From assembly GCA_036503065.1 (NCBI GenBank), contig DASXXM010000500.1:1-34286 (forward strand): a stretch of DNA of 34,286 nucleotides. The letters run 5' to 3'. Below, piece after piece: positions 1 through 8,592 of the stretch. The notes beneath the pieces are model-generated. The model was not told the DNA's origin. It made no database searches and saw only the letters and a program-made list of their open reading frames with translations. A program made the translations under genes and the position numbers. Source of the DNA: DATEPR01 sp036503065. Lineage in GTDB: Bacteria; Actinomycetota; Actinomycetes; Mycobacteriales; Pseudonocardiaceae. Position 1 is the stretch's first letter. Each line of letters starts with the position of its first letter.

Positions 1-2
1 CA

Positions 3-146
3 GTATGCCGAATCCCCTTCGACCCCCACCTCGAAGAAGGCGCCGAAATCGAACTGGACCGCCTGGCCCCCCAAACCAGAACAGCCCTCCTGGAACTGGG
101 CGCAACGGTCGCCGACGATTTCCCCAGCGACATGACCCGCCGCTAA
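3..146 (+). CDS. C-terminal fragment of a MinD/ParA-like ATPase (partial)
   Basis: An open frame runs in from the left edge and ends at TAA 144-146, giving 47 residues. The tail contains IPFDPHLEEGAEIELDRL followed by an acidic end (VADDFPSDMTRR). This resembles the C-terminus of actinobacterial MinD/ParA-family P-loop ATPases, where a 'DPHLxEGAE' stretch is typical; the ATP-binding motifs would lie upstream, outside the window. Codons favour GAA and CAA and include AGA/ACA, unlike the GAG-rich genes from position 324 on, so it probably lies outside the biosynthetic cluster. The family call rests on a short tail. Confidence 0.5.
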   Translation, partial: VCRIPFDPHLEEGAEIELDRLAPQTRTALLELGATVADDFPSDMTRR

Positions 147-323
147 CAAAGCAACCAAACCACCGCCAGACCGAGCGAGGCGAGGCGTCCGGCACGGCCG
201 CCGCGGCGCCATCCGGCCATGACACAGCGCCCCTGGAGCGGCGGCGAAGCCCAGCGCAAGGGGCGAAGACGCCGCGAAAAGGCGGCCGGGCCCTAGCGGC
301 GCGGAGCGCGCCAGAAGACAGAG
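147..323. other. Convergent intergenic spacer, GC-rich
   Basis: About 177 bases lie between the ATPase tail and the stop of the first P450. The sequence is purine- and GC-rich with short self-complementary pieces (around 200-226 and 275-310). I see no convincing coding frame, RNA gene or clean terminator. A plus-strand open frame here is Arg/Pro-rich and has no protein character. Confidence 0.5.
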
Positions 324-1562
324 TCAGGCCGCAGCTTGGCCTTTGGTGGCTACGGGGAAGGTGCGCAGGCCGCGGATTACCCACCGGTCGCGGTAGGTGG
401 CGGTGTCGGTGAGGGCCAGGTGCGGGAAACGGCGTGCCAGCATGGGTAGCGCGATCGAGGCTTCGAGCCTGGCCAGGGCGGCGCCGAGGCAGAAGTGGAT
501 GCCGGCGCCGAAGCTGAGGGGCTGGCTGTTGGGGCGATCGGGGTCGAACCGGGCCGGGTCGGGGTAGTGGCGGGGGTCGCGGTTGCCGGCGGCGAGGACG
601 AGCACCACGCGGTGGCCCGCGGGGATGTGCTGGTCGAACAGGATGACGTCGGCGGTGGCCCAGCGACTGGTGACGTGCACCGGTGGTTCGAAGCGCAGGA
701 TCTCCTCGACGTAGCCGCCGACGAAGGCGGGCTCGGTACGCAGGCGGGCGGCGTACTCGGGGTTGTTGAGTGCCATCAGCGCGCCGTGGCCGATCAGGAA
801 CGCCGTTGTCTCGAAGCCGGCGGTGAGCAGCAGCATCATGTTGCCGATCAGCTCGTCGTGGCTGAGCTTGGCGGGATCGGTGTCGTTGAGCTGGACGAGG
901 GTGCTGACCAGATCGGGCGCCGGGCAGCGGCGGCGGTCGCCGATCAGGTCGACGAAGTGAGCAGCGAGCTCGTCCATCGCGGCGTCGGCGGTGGCCAGCG
1001 CGGCCGGGTTGGCGAAGCCGTCGGTGGACACCGCGATCGCCGACGCGACGTCGCGGAACCACACCTGGCGGTCGCCGTCGAAGCCGAACATGGCGCTGAT
1101 CACGGCGATGGGCAGCCGGGACGCGAACTCGTCCATGATGTCCACAGTGGACCCGTCCGCGCCCATGTCGGCCATCCGGTCCAACAGCTTCGTGGTCATC
1201 TCCTCGATCACCGGGCGCAGCCGGAGCACCTGCTGCGGGGTGAAGTCACCGCTGACCGTGCGGCGCTGCCTGGCATGGTGCGGCGGGTTGCTGTAGAGCA
1301 TGGAGTCGGTGAACGCGCGCACCGACGAGTGGGCGCGCCAGTCCGGGTACACCAGGTCGAACGCGGTGCCGTCCTGTACCTGCAGCGCCGACTCGCGCAG
1401 GGCCTGCGCGCATTCGCGGTAGCCGACCGCGATCAGGCTGCCCTTCTTGAGCGGGACCAGGTTGCCGTGTGCCCTGATCGCCTCGTACCACGGGTACGGG
1501 TCCTGCCGACCCTGTGGCGTGCCCAGCGCCTCGAACGCGGCGAGCGGCTCCATCGCGGTCAC
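324..1562 (-). CDS. Cytochrome P450 (bacterial class, CYP107-like)
   Basis: A heme monooxygenase of about 412 residues, normal for soluble bacterial P450s. Visible motifs are the I-helix LLTAGFETTAF, the ExxR helix EEILRFEPPV, and the heme-thiolate loop SFGAGIHFCLGAALAR. The I-helix has AGFETT where AGHDT/AGHET is usual. It should work with ferredoxin partners in the cytoplasm and hydroxylate or couple a cluster intermediate; the substrate is unknown. The start is uncertain: GTG at 1562 overlaps the methyltransferase stop by four bases (GTGA), and ATG at 1553 is the alternative. Neither has a clear Shine-Dalgarno, which fits translational coupling to the upstream O-methyltransferase. A much longer open frame in the same register continues upstream only as a shadow of that gene. 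Confidence 0.9.
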   Translation of the reverse strand: MTAMEPLAAFEALGTPQGRQDPYPWYEAIRAHGNLVPLKKGSLIAVGYRECAQALRESALQVQDGTAFDLVYPDWRAHSSVRAFTDSMLYSNPPHHARQRRTVSGDFTPQQVLRLRPVIEEMTTKLLDRMADMGADGSTVDIMDEFASRLPIAVISAMFGFDGDRQVWFRDVASAIAVSTDGFANPAALATADAAMDELAAHFVDLIGDRRRCPAPDLVSTLVQLNDTDPAKLSHDELIGNMMLLLTAGFETTAFLIGHGALMALNNPEYAARLRTEPAFVGGYVEEILRFEPPVHVTSRWATADVILFDQHIPAGHRVVLVLAAGNRDPRHYPDPARFDPDRPNSQPLSFGAGIHFCLGAALARLEASIALPMLARRFPHLALTDTATYRDRWVIRGLRTFPVATKGQAAA

Positions 1563-2563
1563 GCCGTGGCCCGCAGCTCGATGATCGCCGACGGGCCTGC
1601 CGTGTGCACGGCGACGGCGCGCAGGCCGGCGCGTTGCGCGAGCGCGGTGAATTCCGCGACGCCACGCTCGCGTGCGCCGTACAGGCACAGCATGCGCAGG
1701 TCCATGCCGGTGTGCGTGGCCTCGCCGTCGCCGATGGACTCGATCACCAGCACCCGCCCGGTCGCGCCGGCGGCCGCCGCGCAGCGACGCAGGATCGCCG
1801 TCGCCGACTCGTCGTCCCAGTCGTGCAGGACCAGCGACAGCAGGTAGGCGTCGGCTCCTGGCGGGATGGGGTCGAAGAAGCTGCCGGTGACGGCGTCGGC
1901 ACGGCCGCCGAGGCCGGCGACGGCGAACGACTCCTTCGCGCTCTGGGCCGTCTCGGCCAGGTCGACGACCGTGCCGCGCAGGTAGGGGTTCGCGGTCAGG
2001 ATCGCGACCAGCAGCGAACCGTCCCCACCGCCGACGTCGACGATGTGATCGAGGGTGGCCCAGTCGAAGCCGGCCACGATGCCGGGCGCGCGCTCTGCGA
2101 CGTCGGCACCGAGCAGGGCGTTGAACGAGGCGGTGCGCGCCGGATCGGCGGCCAGGTCCTCCCAGTACGGTCGGCCGTAGCGCTGCGGGAACGCCGCGTC
2201 GCCGGTGCGAATGCTGTGCAGCAGTTCGACGAAGGACAGCTCGCCCCAGCCCATCCCGTCGATGTCGAACCAGGCGCGCGCGCCGGCAGGGTGGTCGTCC
2301 CGCAGCGGTTCGCCGAGCGGGGTCAGGGTGTATCGGCCGGCGTCGTCGCGGTGGAACACGCCGCGCACGGCCAGGTAGCGCAGCAGCCGGTCCAGCGCGT
2401 CCTGGTCGGCGCCGGACGCTTCGGCCAGTTCCGCCGCGGTGTGGCAGCCCGCGGCGATGTGGTCGGCAATGCGCAGGGTCGCCGCCACCCGCACCGCCAT
2501 GGGCGTGCCGAGCCCGGCCATCGACCACAGTCGCGCGGCCGTCCCGTCCTGATCGCCGATCAT
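1559..2563 (-). CDS. SAM-dependent O-methyltransferase (Methyltransf_2 type)
   Basis: A 334-residue methyltransferase with an N-terminal winged-helix/dimerisation region (about 1-100, including RIADHIAAGCHTAAELAEAS) and a C-terminal Rossmann fold. SAM motif I is IVDVGGGDGSLL, and the acidic LVLHDWDDE motif with its catalytic-type His is present. This is the natural-product O-methyltransferase family of DnrK and CalO6. It would methylate a phenol or other hydroxyl of the aromatic appendage (inference). The start has a strong GAGGAGG ribosome site (2569-2575) five bases upstream. It is translationally coupled to the P450 downstream. A hairpin at 2669-2709 separates it from the acyltransferase upstream, so this pair probably has its own promoter in 2564-2668. 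Confidence 0.92.
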   Translation of the reverse strand: MIGDQDGTAARLWSMAGLGTPMAVRVAATLRIADHIAAGCHTAAELAEASGADQDALDRLLRYLAVRGVFHRDDAGRYTLTPLGEPLRDDHPAGARAWFDIDGMGWGELSFVELLHSIRTGDAAFPQRYGRPYWEDLAADPARTASFNALLGADVAERAPGIVAGFDWATLDHIVDVGGGDGSLLVAILTANPYLRGTVVDLAETAQSAKESFAVAGLGGRADAVTGSFFDPIPPGADAYLLSLVLHDWDDESATAILRRCAAAAGATGRVLVIESIGDGEATHTGMDLRMLCLYGARERGVAEFTALAQRAGLRAVAVHTAGPSAIIELRATA

Positions 2564-2668
2564 GCCAGCCTCCTCGCCGTCCCGAGCATGCGGGATCCAT
2601 CTTTCGGTACCGCTACCGCCGACTCACCTCCGCTGTTGCGGGATGTGCCGGCCCTGTGAGAAACCACG

Positions 2669-2709
2669 AGCCCGGCCGGGCTGTCCGTTGTAGACAGTCC
2701 GGCCGGGCT
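2669..2709 (-). terminator. Strong hairpin between acyltransferase and O-methyltransferase genes
   Basis: Arms 2669-2685 and 2693-2709 pair over 17 bases with one G-U and a 7-base loop. It sits 17 bases beyond the stop of the minus-strand acyltransferase gene. The minus-strand sequence after the stem has only a short T run. Best read as the terminator of the epoxide hydrolase-acyltransferase unit. Confidence 0.8.
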
Positions 2710-2726
2710 CCGTTGTTGACCGATCG

Positions 2727-4022
2727 TCAGAGCGTCGCGGTCGGGGCACCCGACCGGACGAGCCGGCCACCGAGCCGGCCCGCGGGCCGCTCGATGAGGT
2801 AGTGGCTCAGCGTGGCCAGGATGATCGAGCCGACCAACACCTCGCCGAGCAGCTGCCAGGCGTTGACCGTGCCGATCACCGCGTCCATCTGCTGCGTCGG
2901 GTTGCCGAACAGGCTGCCCATGCGGAACGCGAAGTACATCATCGGGAAGTGCCACAGGTAGACGCCGAAGGAGATCCGGCCGAGGAATGCCGACACCTTG
3001 TTGCCCAGTAGCCCGTCCATCAACCTCGACCGGGCACTCGGCGCGATCAGCGGGACCGTCACCAGCACGGCGAACAGCAGGAACAGCGCGTGGTCCATCA
3101 GCGCCTGGCTGATCGGCGGCCAGTCACCGCTCGGCCCGGCCTGCAGCGGCTTGACACAGTTGAGGATGTAGACCGCCAACGCGGCCGCCCACCACGACAG
3201 CGGGGACTTCGCGGCCAGCCGGTAGATCCAGGGCTCCTTGCCGGTCACCTCGTAGTAGGCCGACAGCGCGCCGAACATCATGCCGATCGCCATCAGGCCG
3301 AGGAACCCCGGCGGCCACGACATCTGGATCGGGTACTGGCCCATCGACGGCAGGTGGGTGTAGACCTCCCACCCGAGGCCGAGCAGGATGAACGGGGACA
3401 GCGACCAGATGATCCGACGCAGCTGGCGTGCCGGGTCGGTGACCCGCCGGGCGTACTTGGTGATCAGCCAGGCGCCGATCGGCAGCAGCAGGTAGAAGGT
3501 GACCTCGGTGACGACGCTCCAGGTGATCTCGAGACCCGGGTAGTAGGCGTTGTCGATGCCGACGAAGTAGTGCAGCAGCAGCATCGGCCGCAACACGTAC
3601 CACGGCCCGGTGATCGCCGTGAGGTTCAGCGTGACCATCGTGATCGCGACGAAAACCCAGTAGGCGGGCAGGATGCGCAGCCCGCGCCGGACGAAGAACG
3701 GCACCAGCGGCGGCCTGCTGGTGCCGGCGAACGTCGCCCTGGCGAACGAGCGGTACAGCAACATGCCGGACAGCAGGAAGAACGGCGCCAGCGTCACCGT
3801 CAGGCCGACGGTCAGCCAGTCGAAGACCGGCCAGCCCTTCTTCGTGCCGACATCCATGATGCCGGCGGCGTAGGAGGAGTGCGTCAACAGCACCCCGATG
3901 GCGGCGAAACCGCGCAGGCCGTCCAGTACCGCGACGCGGCGCTTGGGCGGCGCCTGCTGCGCTTTCGGTTTCGGCGGTTCTTCTACCCCCCCGCCAAGGG
4001 GGTGCACTAATTCGGCGACCAT
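2727..4022 (-). CDS. Membrane acyltransferase, acyltransferase-3 (OafA/AT3-like) family
   Basis: A 431-residue polytopic membrane protein. A Pro/Lys-rich cytoplasmic N-terminus (about 1-28) is followed by the AT3 signature LDGLRGFAAIGVLLTHSSYA. The catalytic-type His is in LTHS and the RxxR-like stretch is RRGLRILPAYW. About ten hydrophobic segments follow, ending with SFGVYLWHFPMMYFAF and LSHYLIERPAG, all AT3 hallmarks. The family moves acyl groups from acyl-CoA onto sugars, lipids or macrolides (for example macrolide 3-O-acyltransferases). Here it could acylate the enediyne product or a cell-surface component. It lies 114 bases after the epoxide hydrolase in the same direction. The start has AGGAG about eight bases upstream. 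Confidence 0.9.
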   Translation of the reverse strand: MVAELVHPLGGGVEEPPKPKAQQAPPKRRVAVLDGLRGFAAIGVLLTHSSYAAGIMDVGTKKGWPVFDWLTVGLTVTLAPFFLLSGMLLYRSFARATFAGTSRPPLVPFFVRRGLRILPAYWVFVAITMVTLNLTAITGPWYVLRPMLLLHYFVGIDNAYYPGLEITWSVVTEVTFYLLLPIGAWLITKYARRVTDPARQLRRIIWSLSPFILLGLGWEVYTHLPSMGQYPIQMSWPPGFLGLMAIGMMFGALSAYYEVTGKEPWIYRLAAKSPLSWWAAALAVYILNCVKPLQAGPSGDWPPISQALMDHALFLLFAVLVTVPLIAPSARSRLMDGLLGNKVSAFLGRISFGVYLWHFPMMYFAFRMGSLFGNPTQQMDAVIGTVNAWQLLGEVLVGSIILATLSHYLIERPAGRLGGRLVRSGAPTATL

Positions 4023-4136
4023 CGACCTGCTCCTAACTCAACTTACGGTGACCTCGAATTTTTGTCCGGCCATTCAAGGCGACGGTCGCCTCGACGGCAT
4101 CTTCCGTAATGCTCGGGTTGCCGCGGATCCGGGGAC

Positions 4137-5291
4137 TTACCCGAGCGAGCGGACGAACGCGCGGATGTCGTCGACGAGCAACTGCGGTTCTTCCAGGGCC
4201 GCGAAGTGACCACCGCGGTCCATTTCGGTCCAGTGACTGATGGTCGGAATGTCCCGGTCGGCGATCCGGCGGATCGGCAGGAACAGGTCGTGCGGGAAGA
4301 CGGCGACGCCGACCGGGACCGACTGCGGCGGCGGCACCGCACCGGAGATCGCGCGCTTCACGTCTTCCGCGCCCTCGTAGTAGAAGTGCGCGGACGTGCC
4401 CGCGGTGGCGGTCAGCCAGTAGAGCGTCACGAGGGCGAGGATGCGGTCGCGGTCGATCGCGTCCTCCGGCACCTTCGCCGACGGGTTGGTCCACTCCTGG
4501 AACTTCTCCACGATCCAGGCGAGCTGGCCGACCGGCGAGTCGGTCAGGCCGTAGCCCAGCGTCTGCGGGCGGGTCTGCTGGATCTTCATGTAGCCGGACT
4601 GGTCGTCGGCGAACCGACCGAGCTGCGCCAGCCGCTGCTGGTCGGTCTCGGACAGGTCGGCCAGTTCGGCCGGGTCGCCGGACGGGAAGGTCATCAGCAT
4701 GTTGACGTGCACGCCGGCCACGTGTGCCGGGTCGACGAGGCCGAGCACGAGGGAGATCACCGAACCGGCGTCGCCGCCCTGCGCGACGTACCGGTCGTAG
4801 CCGAGCCTGTTCATCAGCTCCGCCCAGGCACGCGTGATGCGGAGCACGTCCCAGCCGGTGTCGCGCAGCGTGGAGAACCCGTAGCCGGGAATGGAGGGGA
4901 TGATCAGGTGGACCGCGTCCGCCGGGTCGCCACCGTGCGCGGCGGGGTCGGTCAGCGGGCCGATGATGTCGGTGAACTCCGGGAAACCGCCCGGCCAGCC
5001 GTGCGTGAGCAGCAGCGGGGTCGCGTCCGGTTCCGGCGACCGGATATGGAACACGTGGATGAACTCGCCGTCGATCTCGGTGCGGAACTGCGGGTACCGG
5101 TTGAACTCCGCCTCGACCGCGCGCCAGTCGAAGGTCGTTCGCCAGTACTCGGCCAGCGTCTTCAGGTAGTCCAGCGGCACGCCCCGCTCCCAGCCGAACC
5201 CGGCCAGCTCGGCCGGCCACCTGGTGGTCTCGAGCCTGCGGTGCAGGTCGTCGATCTGGGCCTGGGGAATGTCGATGCGGAACGGTTCCAT
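4137..5291 (-). CDS. Epoxide hydrolase, SgcF/microsomal type (EHN + alpha/beta hydrolase)
   Basis: A 384-residue protein. Residues 1-110 form the EHN domain that caps microsomal-type epoxide hydrolases, and the rest is an alpha/beta-hydrolase fold. The oxyanion motif is HGWPGGFPEF (97-106), the nucleophile is D174 in QGGDAGS, and the catalytic base is H362 in GGHFAALEEP. SgcF and NcsF2, of the same family, open an epoxide on nine-membered enediyne cores to a diol, and this is the likely role here. ATG 5291 is chosen because the EHN domain begins there and AAGGA lies about seven bases upstream; the frame is open to 5651 but that extension has no domain. It is divergent from the aminomutase gene. 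Confidence 0.93.
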   Translation of the reverse strand: MEPFRIDIPQAQIDDLHRRLETTRWPAELAGFGWERGVPLDYLKTLAEYWRTTFDWRAVEAEFNRYPQFRTEIDGEFIHVFHIRSPEPDATPLLLTHGWPGGFPEFTDIIGPLTDPAAHGGDPADAVHLIIPSIPGYGFSTLRDTGWDVLRITRAWAELMNRLGYDRYVAQGGDAGSVISLVLGLVDPAHVAGVHVNMLMTFPSGDPAELADLSETDQQRLAQLGRFADDQSGYMKIQQTRPQTLGYGLTDSPVGQLAWIVEKFQEWTNPSAKVPEDAIDRDRILALVTLYWLTATAGTSAHFYYEGAEDVKRAISGAVPPPQSVPVGVAVFPHDLFLPIRRIADRDIPTISHWTEMDRGGHFAALEEPQLLVDDIRAFVRSLG

Positions 5292-5560
5292 GGCAGGTTC
5301 CTTCTTTGCTACAAACCGACGCGGGATAGCGAGCCGCTCTTTGTCCTGGCGATCCTCGCTGGTCACGGATTTGTGTTCAACTCCGGGCTTGCGGCCTGAC
5401 TGCGCACGGGCAGAGAAGCCGCGCGGCGTTCGGGCGGGCAGCATTGGCGCAAGCCTGCCCGCAGCCAATGTGTTCCGACTTTGACGAGCCTGCCGGCGAA
5501 GGTCGACACGAAATGGTTGTCCCGAAATGGCCACTACGGACACCTTGACGGGGTGAAAAC
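5292..5560. promoter_or_regulatory. Divergent control region, epoxide hydrolase / aminomutase
   Basis: A 269-base divergent spacer. Two inverted repeats interlock at 5434-5470: GCGGGCAG (5434-5441) pairs with CTGCCCGC (5455-5462), and CATTGG (5442-5447) pairs with CCAATG (5465-5470). A TTGACG hexamer (5481-5486) could be a -35 toward the aminomutase, but no good -10 follows at 17-18 bases. CGAAATGG occurs twice (5509-5516 and 5523-5530), 14 bases apart. Promoter assignment is inference. Confidence 0.4.
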
Positions 5561-7165
5561 GTGACGCTGGTAGAGAATGACGCATCCGTTGACTTCGACG
5601 GCGAGAAACTAGACATCGACAGCATCCGACGGGTCGCCGAGGACCGGACACCCGTCACGCTGGACCAGTCCACGTTGGACCGGGCGGCGACCAGCCGGAA
5701 GCACTTCGAGGACACGGTTCGGCAGGGCATCCCCGTCTACGGTGTGACGACCGGCTACGGCGAGATGATCTACATGCTGGTCGGCACGTCCAAAGAGGTC
5801 GAGCTGCAGACCAACCTGGTGCGCAGCCACAGCGCCGGTGTCGGTCCGCTGTTCGTCGAGGACGAGGCACGGGCGATCCTCGCGGCGCGGCTGAACGCCC
5901 TCGCCAAGGGCTACTCCGCGGTCCGCCCCGAGCTGCTGGAGCGCATCGCGCTCTACCTGAACCTGGGCATCACGCCCGCCATCCCGGAGATCGGCTCGCT
6001 CGGCGCGAGCGGTGACCTCGGCCCGCTCGCGCATATCGCGACGTCGTTGATCGGCGAGGGCTACGTGCTCAAGGACGGCCAGCGCGCCAAGACCGGCCCC
6101 GTGCTGCGCGAGCACGGCATCGAACCGCTGGAGCTGCGGTTCAAGGAGGGCCTCGCGCTGATCAACGGCACGTCGGCGATGACCGGCCTCGGGTGCCTCG
6201 TGCTCGGCCGGGCGCTCAACCAGGTTCGCCAGGCCGAGATCGTGACGGCACTGGTGGTCGAGACGCTGCACGGCTCGAAGAGCCCGTTCCAGGCGGAGGG
6301 CCACGACATCGCCCGGCCGCACAAGGGCCAGATCGACAACGCGGCGAACATGCGCGCGCTGCTGGAGGGCACGCAGCTCGCCGTCGAGCACGCCGACCTG
6401 CGGCGCCAGGCCCAGGAGCAGGCCACCGGCGGCGACGTGTCGCGCACCGACGTGTGGATCCAGAAGGCCTACACGCTGCGTGCCATCCCGCAGGTGGTCG
6501 GCGCGGTCCGCAACACGCTGTACCACGCCACCCAGACCGTCGAGACCGAACTGAACTCGTCCAACGACAACCCGTTGTTCTTCGAGGGCAAAGAGGTCTT
6601 CCACGGCGCCAACTTCCACGGCCAGCCGGTGGCGTTCGTGATGGACTTCACCACCATCGCGCTGACCCAGCTCGGCGTGTTCTCCGAGCGCCGCACCAAC
6701 CGGCTGCTCAACCGGTACCTGTCCGGGCTGCCCGAGTTCCTGGTCGCGTCCGGTGAGCCGGGCCTCAACAGCGGCTTCGCCGGCGCGCAGTACCCGGCGA
6801 CGGCGTTGGTGGCGGAGAACCGGACCATCGGCCCGGCCAGCACGCAGAGCGTGCCGTCCAACGGCGACAACCAGGACGTCGTCAGCATGGGCCTGATCGC
6901 CGCGCGCAACGCACGGCGGGTGCTGTCGAACAACAACTACATCCTCGCCGTCGAGTTCATGGCCGCGGCGCAGGCCGTCGACGTGTCCGGCCGCTACGAC
7001 GGGCTCAGCCCGGCCGGCAAGGCGACCTACGACACGGTGCGCTCCCTGGTGCCGACCCTGGACCGGGACCGGTACATGTCCGACGACATCGAGTCGATCG
7101 CCGCCGCGCTGTCCCGCGGGGAGTTCCTCGACGCCGCCAAGCAGGTCGGCATCGAGCTGCGCTGA
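5561..7165 (+). CDS. MIO-dependent tyrosine 2,3-aminomutase (SgcC4-like)
   Basis: A 534-residue member of the aromatic ammonia-lyase/aminomutase family. The self-cyclising Ala-Ser-Gly triad that makes the MIO electrophile is at 149-151 (GSLGASGDLGPLAH). The inner-loop Tyr is Y60 in VYGVTTGYGEMIYM. H90 in NLVRSHSAG is the position that favours tyrosine over phenylalanine. The carrier NDNPLFF loop and FHGANFHGQP are intact. Sequence and length closely match the enediyne enzyme SgcC4 (about 539 residues), which turns L-tyrosine into (S)-beta-tyrosine for C-1027; KedY4 and MdpC4 are relatives. First gene of an operon with the condensation enzyme 29 bases downstream. The start is GTG with a weak GGGGTGA site. 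Confidence 0.95.
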   Translation: MTLVENDASVDFDGEKLDIDSIRRVAEDRTPVTLDQSTLDRAATSRKHFEDTVRQGIPVYGVTTGYGEMIYMLVGTSKEVELQTNLVRSHSAGVGPLFVEDEARAILAARLNALAKGYSAVRPELLERIALYLNLGITPAIPEIGSLGASGDLGPLAHIATSLIGEGYVLKDGQRAKTGPVLREHGIEPLELRFKEGLALINGTSAMTGLGCLVLGRALNQVRQAEIVTALVVETLHGSKSPFQAEGHDIARPHKGQIDNAANMRALLEGTQLAVEHADLRRQAQEQATGGDVSRTDVWIQKAYTLRAIPQVVGAVRNTLYHATQTVETELNSSNDNPLFFEGKEVFHGANFHGQPVAFVMDFTTIALTQLGVFSERRTNRLLNRYLSGLPEFLVASGEPGLNSGFAGAQYPATALVAENRTIGPASTQSVPSNGDNQDVVSMGLIAARNARRVLSNNNYILAVEFMAAAQAVDVSGRYDGLSPAGKATYDTVRSLVPTLDRDRYMSDDIESIAAALSRGEFLDAAKQVGIELR

Positions 7166-7194
7166 ACCGCTGATTCGCGAAAGGTGTGGCAACA

Positions 7195-8556
7195 ATGACC
7201 GACACGACGCCGTCGGCGGCGCAGCGGTTTCCGGTGTCCTTCGCCCAGCAGATGCTGTGCATGTTCGATGCGGGCGACCCGGATTCCGGGCCGTTCGGTC
7301 CCCGGCACAACATCACCTGGAGTTGGCGGATCCGCGGCACTGTCGACACCGGCACGCTGGCCGCTGCGCTCGACGACGTCGTGGCCAGGCACGAGGCGCT
7401 GCGCACCAGGATCGTGCGCGACGGTGCCGACCTGTACCAGAGCATCGTGCCGCCGAGCCCGGCGCAGGTGTCCGAAGTAGACCTTTCGGACGTCGTCGCG
7501 GCACACCGGGACCGGCGCGCCGAGGAACTGATCATCGAACTGGAGGGTGACACCTTCCCGATCGAGCCGCTGCCGCTGCTGCGCGCCGTGCTCGGCCGGT
7601 TCGACGAGCAGGACTCGGTGCTGGTGCTGATCGCGCACCACGCCGCGATCGACGGCTGGTCCATGCAGGTGCTGGCCAGCGACCTCGTCGCAGGCTACGC
7701 CCGCAGGCGTGGGCACGCCGTCGCCGACCGCCCTGTCCCCACGCAGTACCGGGATTTCGCGGTGTGGCAACGGGAAGCGGTGGACGAGGCGGTGCCGCCG
7801 GCGTCGCGCGCCTACTGGCGCGACCAACTGCGCGGCGGCCGGATGGTCACCGCGCGGACGGACTATCCGCGCTCCGCGGACCTGCCGAGGAACACGTCGG
7901 TGCTGCGGTACGCGGTCGACGCGGACCTGGCCGCCGCGGTGGCGGCGGTGGCGAAGGACAGCCGCAGCTCGCCGTTCATCGTGCTGCTGGCCGCGTACAA
8001 GGTGCTGCTGGCCAGGCGTACCGGGGTGACCGACATCGTGGTGCCGACCATCGGGGCCAACCGCAAGCAGACCCGGTTCCAGGACACGGTGGGAAACTTC
8101 ACCAACTTCATCCCGCTGCGCACCGACCTGGCCGACTGCGTCACGTTCCGCGACGTGCTCGACCGGACCCGCTCGACCTGCCTCAAGGCGTACTCACGGG
8201 AGATCCCGTTTCTCGTGGTGCTCGAGGAGGCGCCCGAGCTGATGGCCGCGGCCGCCGCGGAGGACCAGGCCCTGGTCGCCTTCCAGGTGCTGCAACTGCC
8301 GTTCGACCTGGACGGCGAGACAGTCGGCGACCTGGGACTGCGTACCGTCCCGCGGCGGCTGTCGCAGGAGGTGGCCACCGAGATCCCGGACGGCGCGCTG
8401 TGGCAGTTGGACGTGTCGCCCGCCGGCGAGATCAACGCGTACCTGGGTTACAACACCCACAAGTTCACCGAGGTCACGATGCGCACGCTGGCCGACGAGT
8501 TCAACCAGGTGCTCAAGGACGCGGTCCTCGACCAGCACGCGCCCCTGCGTATCTGA
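7195..8556 (+). CDS. Free-standing NRPS condensation enzyme (SgcC5-like)
   Basis: A 453-residue stand-alone condensation domain. The active-site motif HHAAIDG is at 148-154 with H149 as general base. The N-terminal PVSFAQQMLCMFD and the later VGNFTNFIPLRTDL are family motifs. In C-1027, SgcC5 joins a carrier-bound beta-tyrosine to the enediyne core through an ester, and related enzymes can make amides. Its position beside an aminomutase and near a lone carrier protein (12455-12739) argues for the same job. ATG 7195 is preferred over GTG 7186 because GAAAGG at 7179-7184 is about ten bases away from the ATG and only one from the GTG. Confidence 0.92.
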   Translation: MTDTTPSAAQRFPVSFAQQMLCMFDAGDPDSGPFGPRHNITWSWRIRGTVDTGTLAAALDDVVARHEALRTRIVRDGADLYQSIVPPSPAQVSEVDLSDVVAAHRDRRAEELIIELEGDTFPIEPLPLLRAVLGRFDEQDSVLVLIAHHAAIDGWSMQVLASDLVAGYARRRGHAVADRPVPTQYRDFAVWQREAVDEAVPPASRAYWRDQLRGGRMVTARTDYPRSADLPRNTSVLRYAVDADLAAAVAAVAKDSRSSPFIVLLAAYKVLLARRTGVTDIVVPTIGANRKQTRFQDTVGNFTNFIPLRTDLADCVTFRDVLDRTRSTCLKAYSREIPFLVVLEEAPELMAAAAAEDQALVAFQVLQLPFDLDGETVGDLGLRTVPRRLSQEVATEIPDGALWQLDVSPAGEINAYLGYNTHKFTEVTMRTLADEFNQVLKDAVLDQHAPLRI

Positions 8557-8592
8557 CGAAACTGCGGACCTGACGACGAACGAGGTGTAGAC

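Noticed and set aside
5..412. A 135-codon frame at the left edge
   Set aside because: Pro/Arg-rich with no fold; a different frame gives the MinD-like tail, and the end runs into the P450.
1563..2600. N-terminal extension of the first P450 (frame open to 2600)
   Set aside because: The extension is Arg-rich and lies wholly within the O-methyltransferase gene; P450 similarity begins at the overlap.
5609..7195. Long antisense frame opposite the aminomutase
   Set aside because: The sense strand has all MIO-family motifs; the antisense product is compositional.
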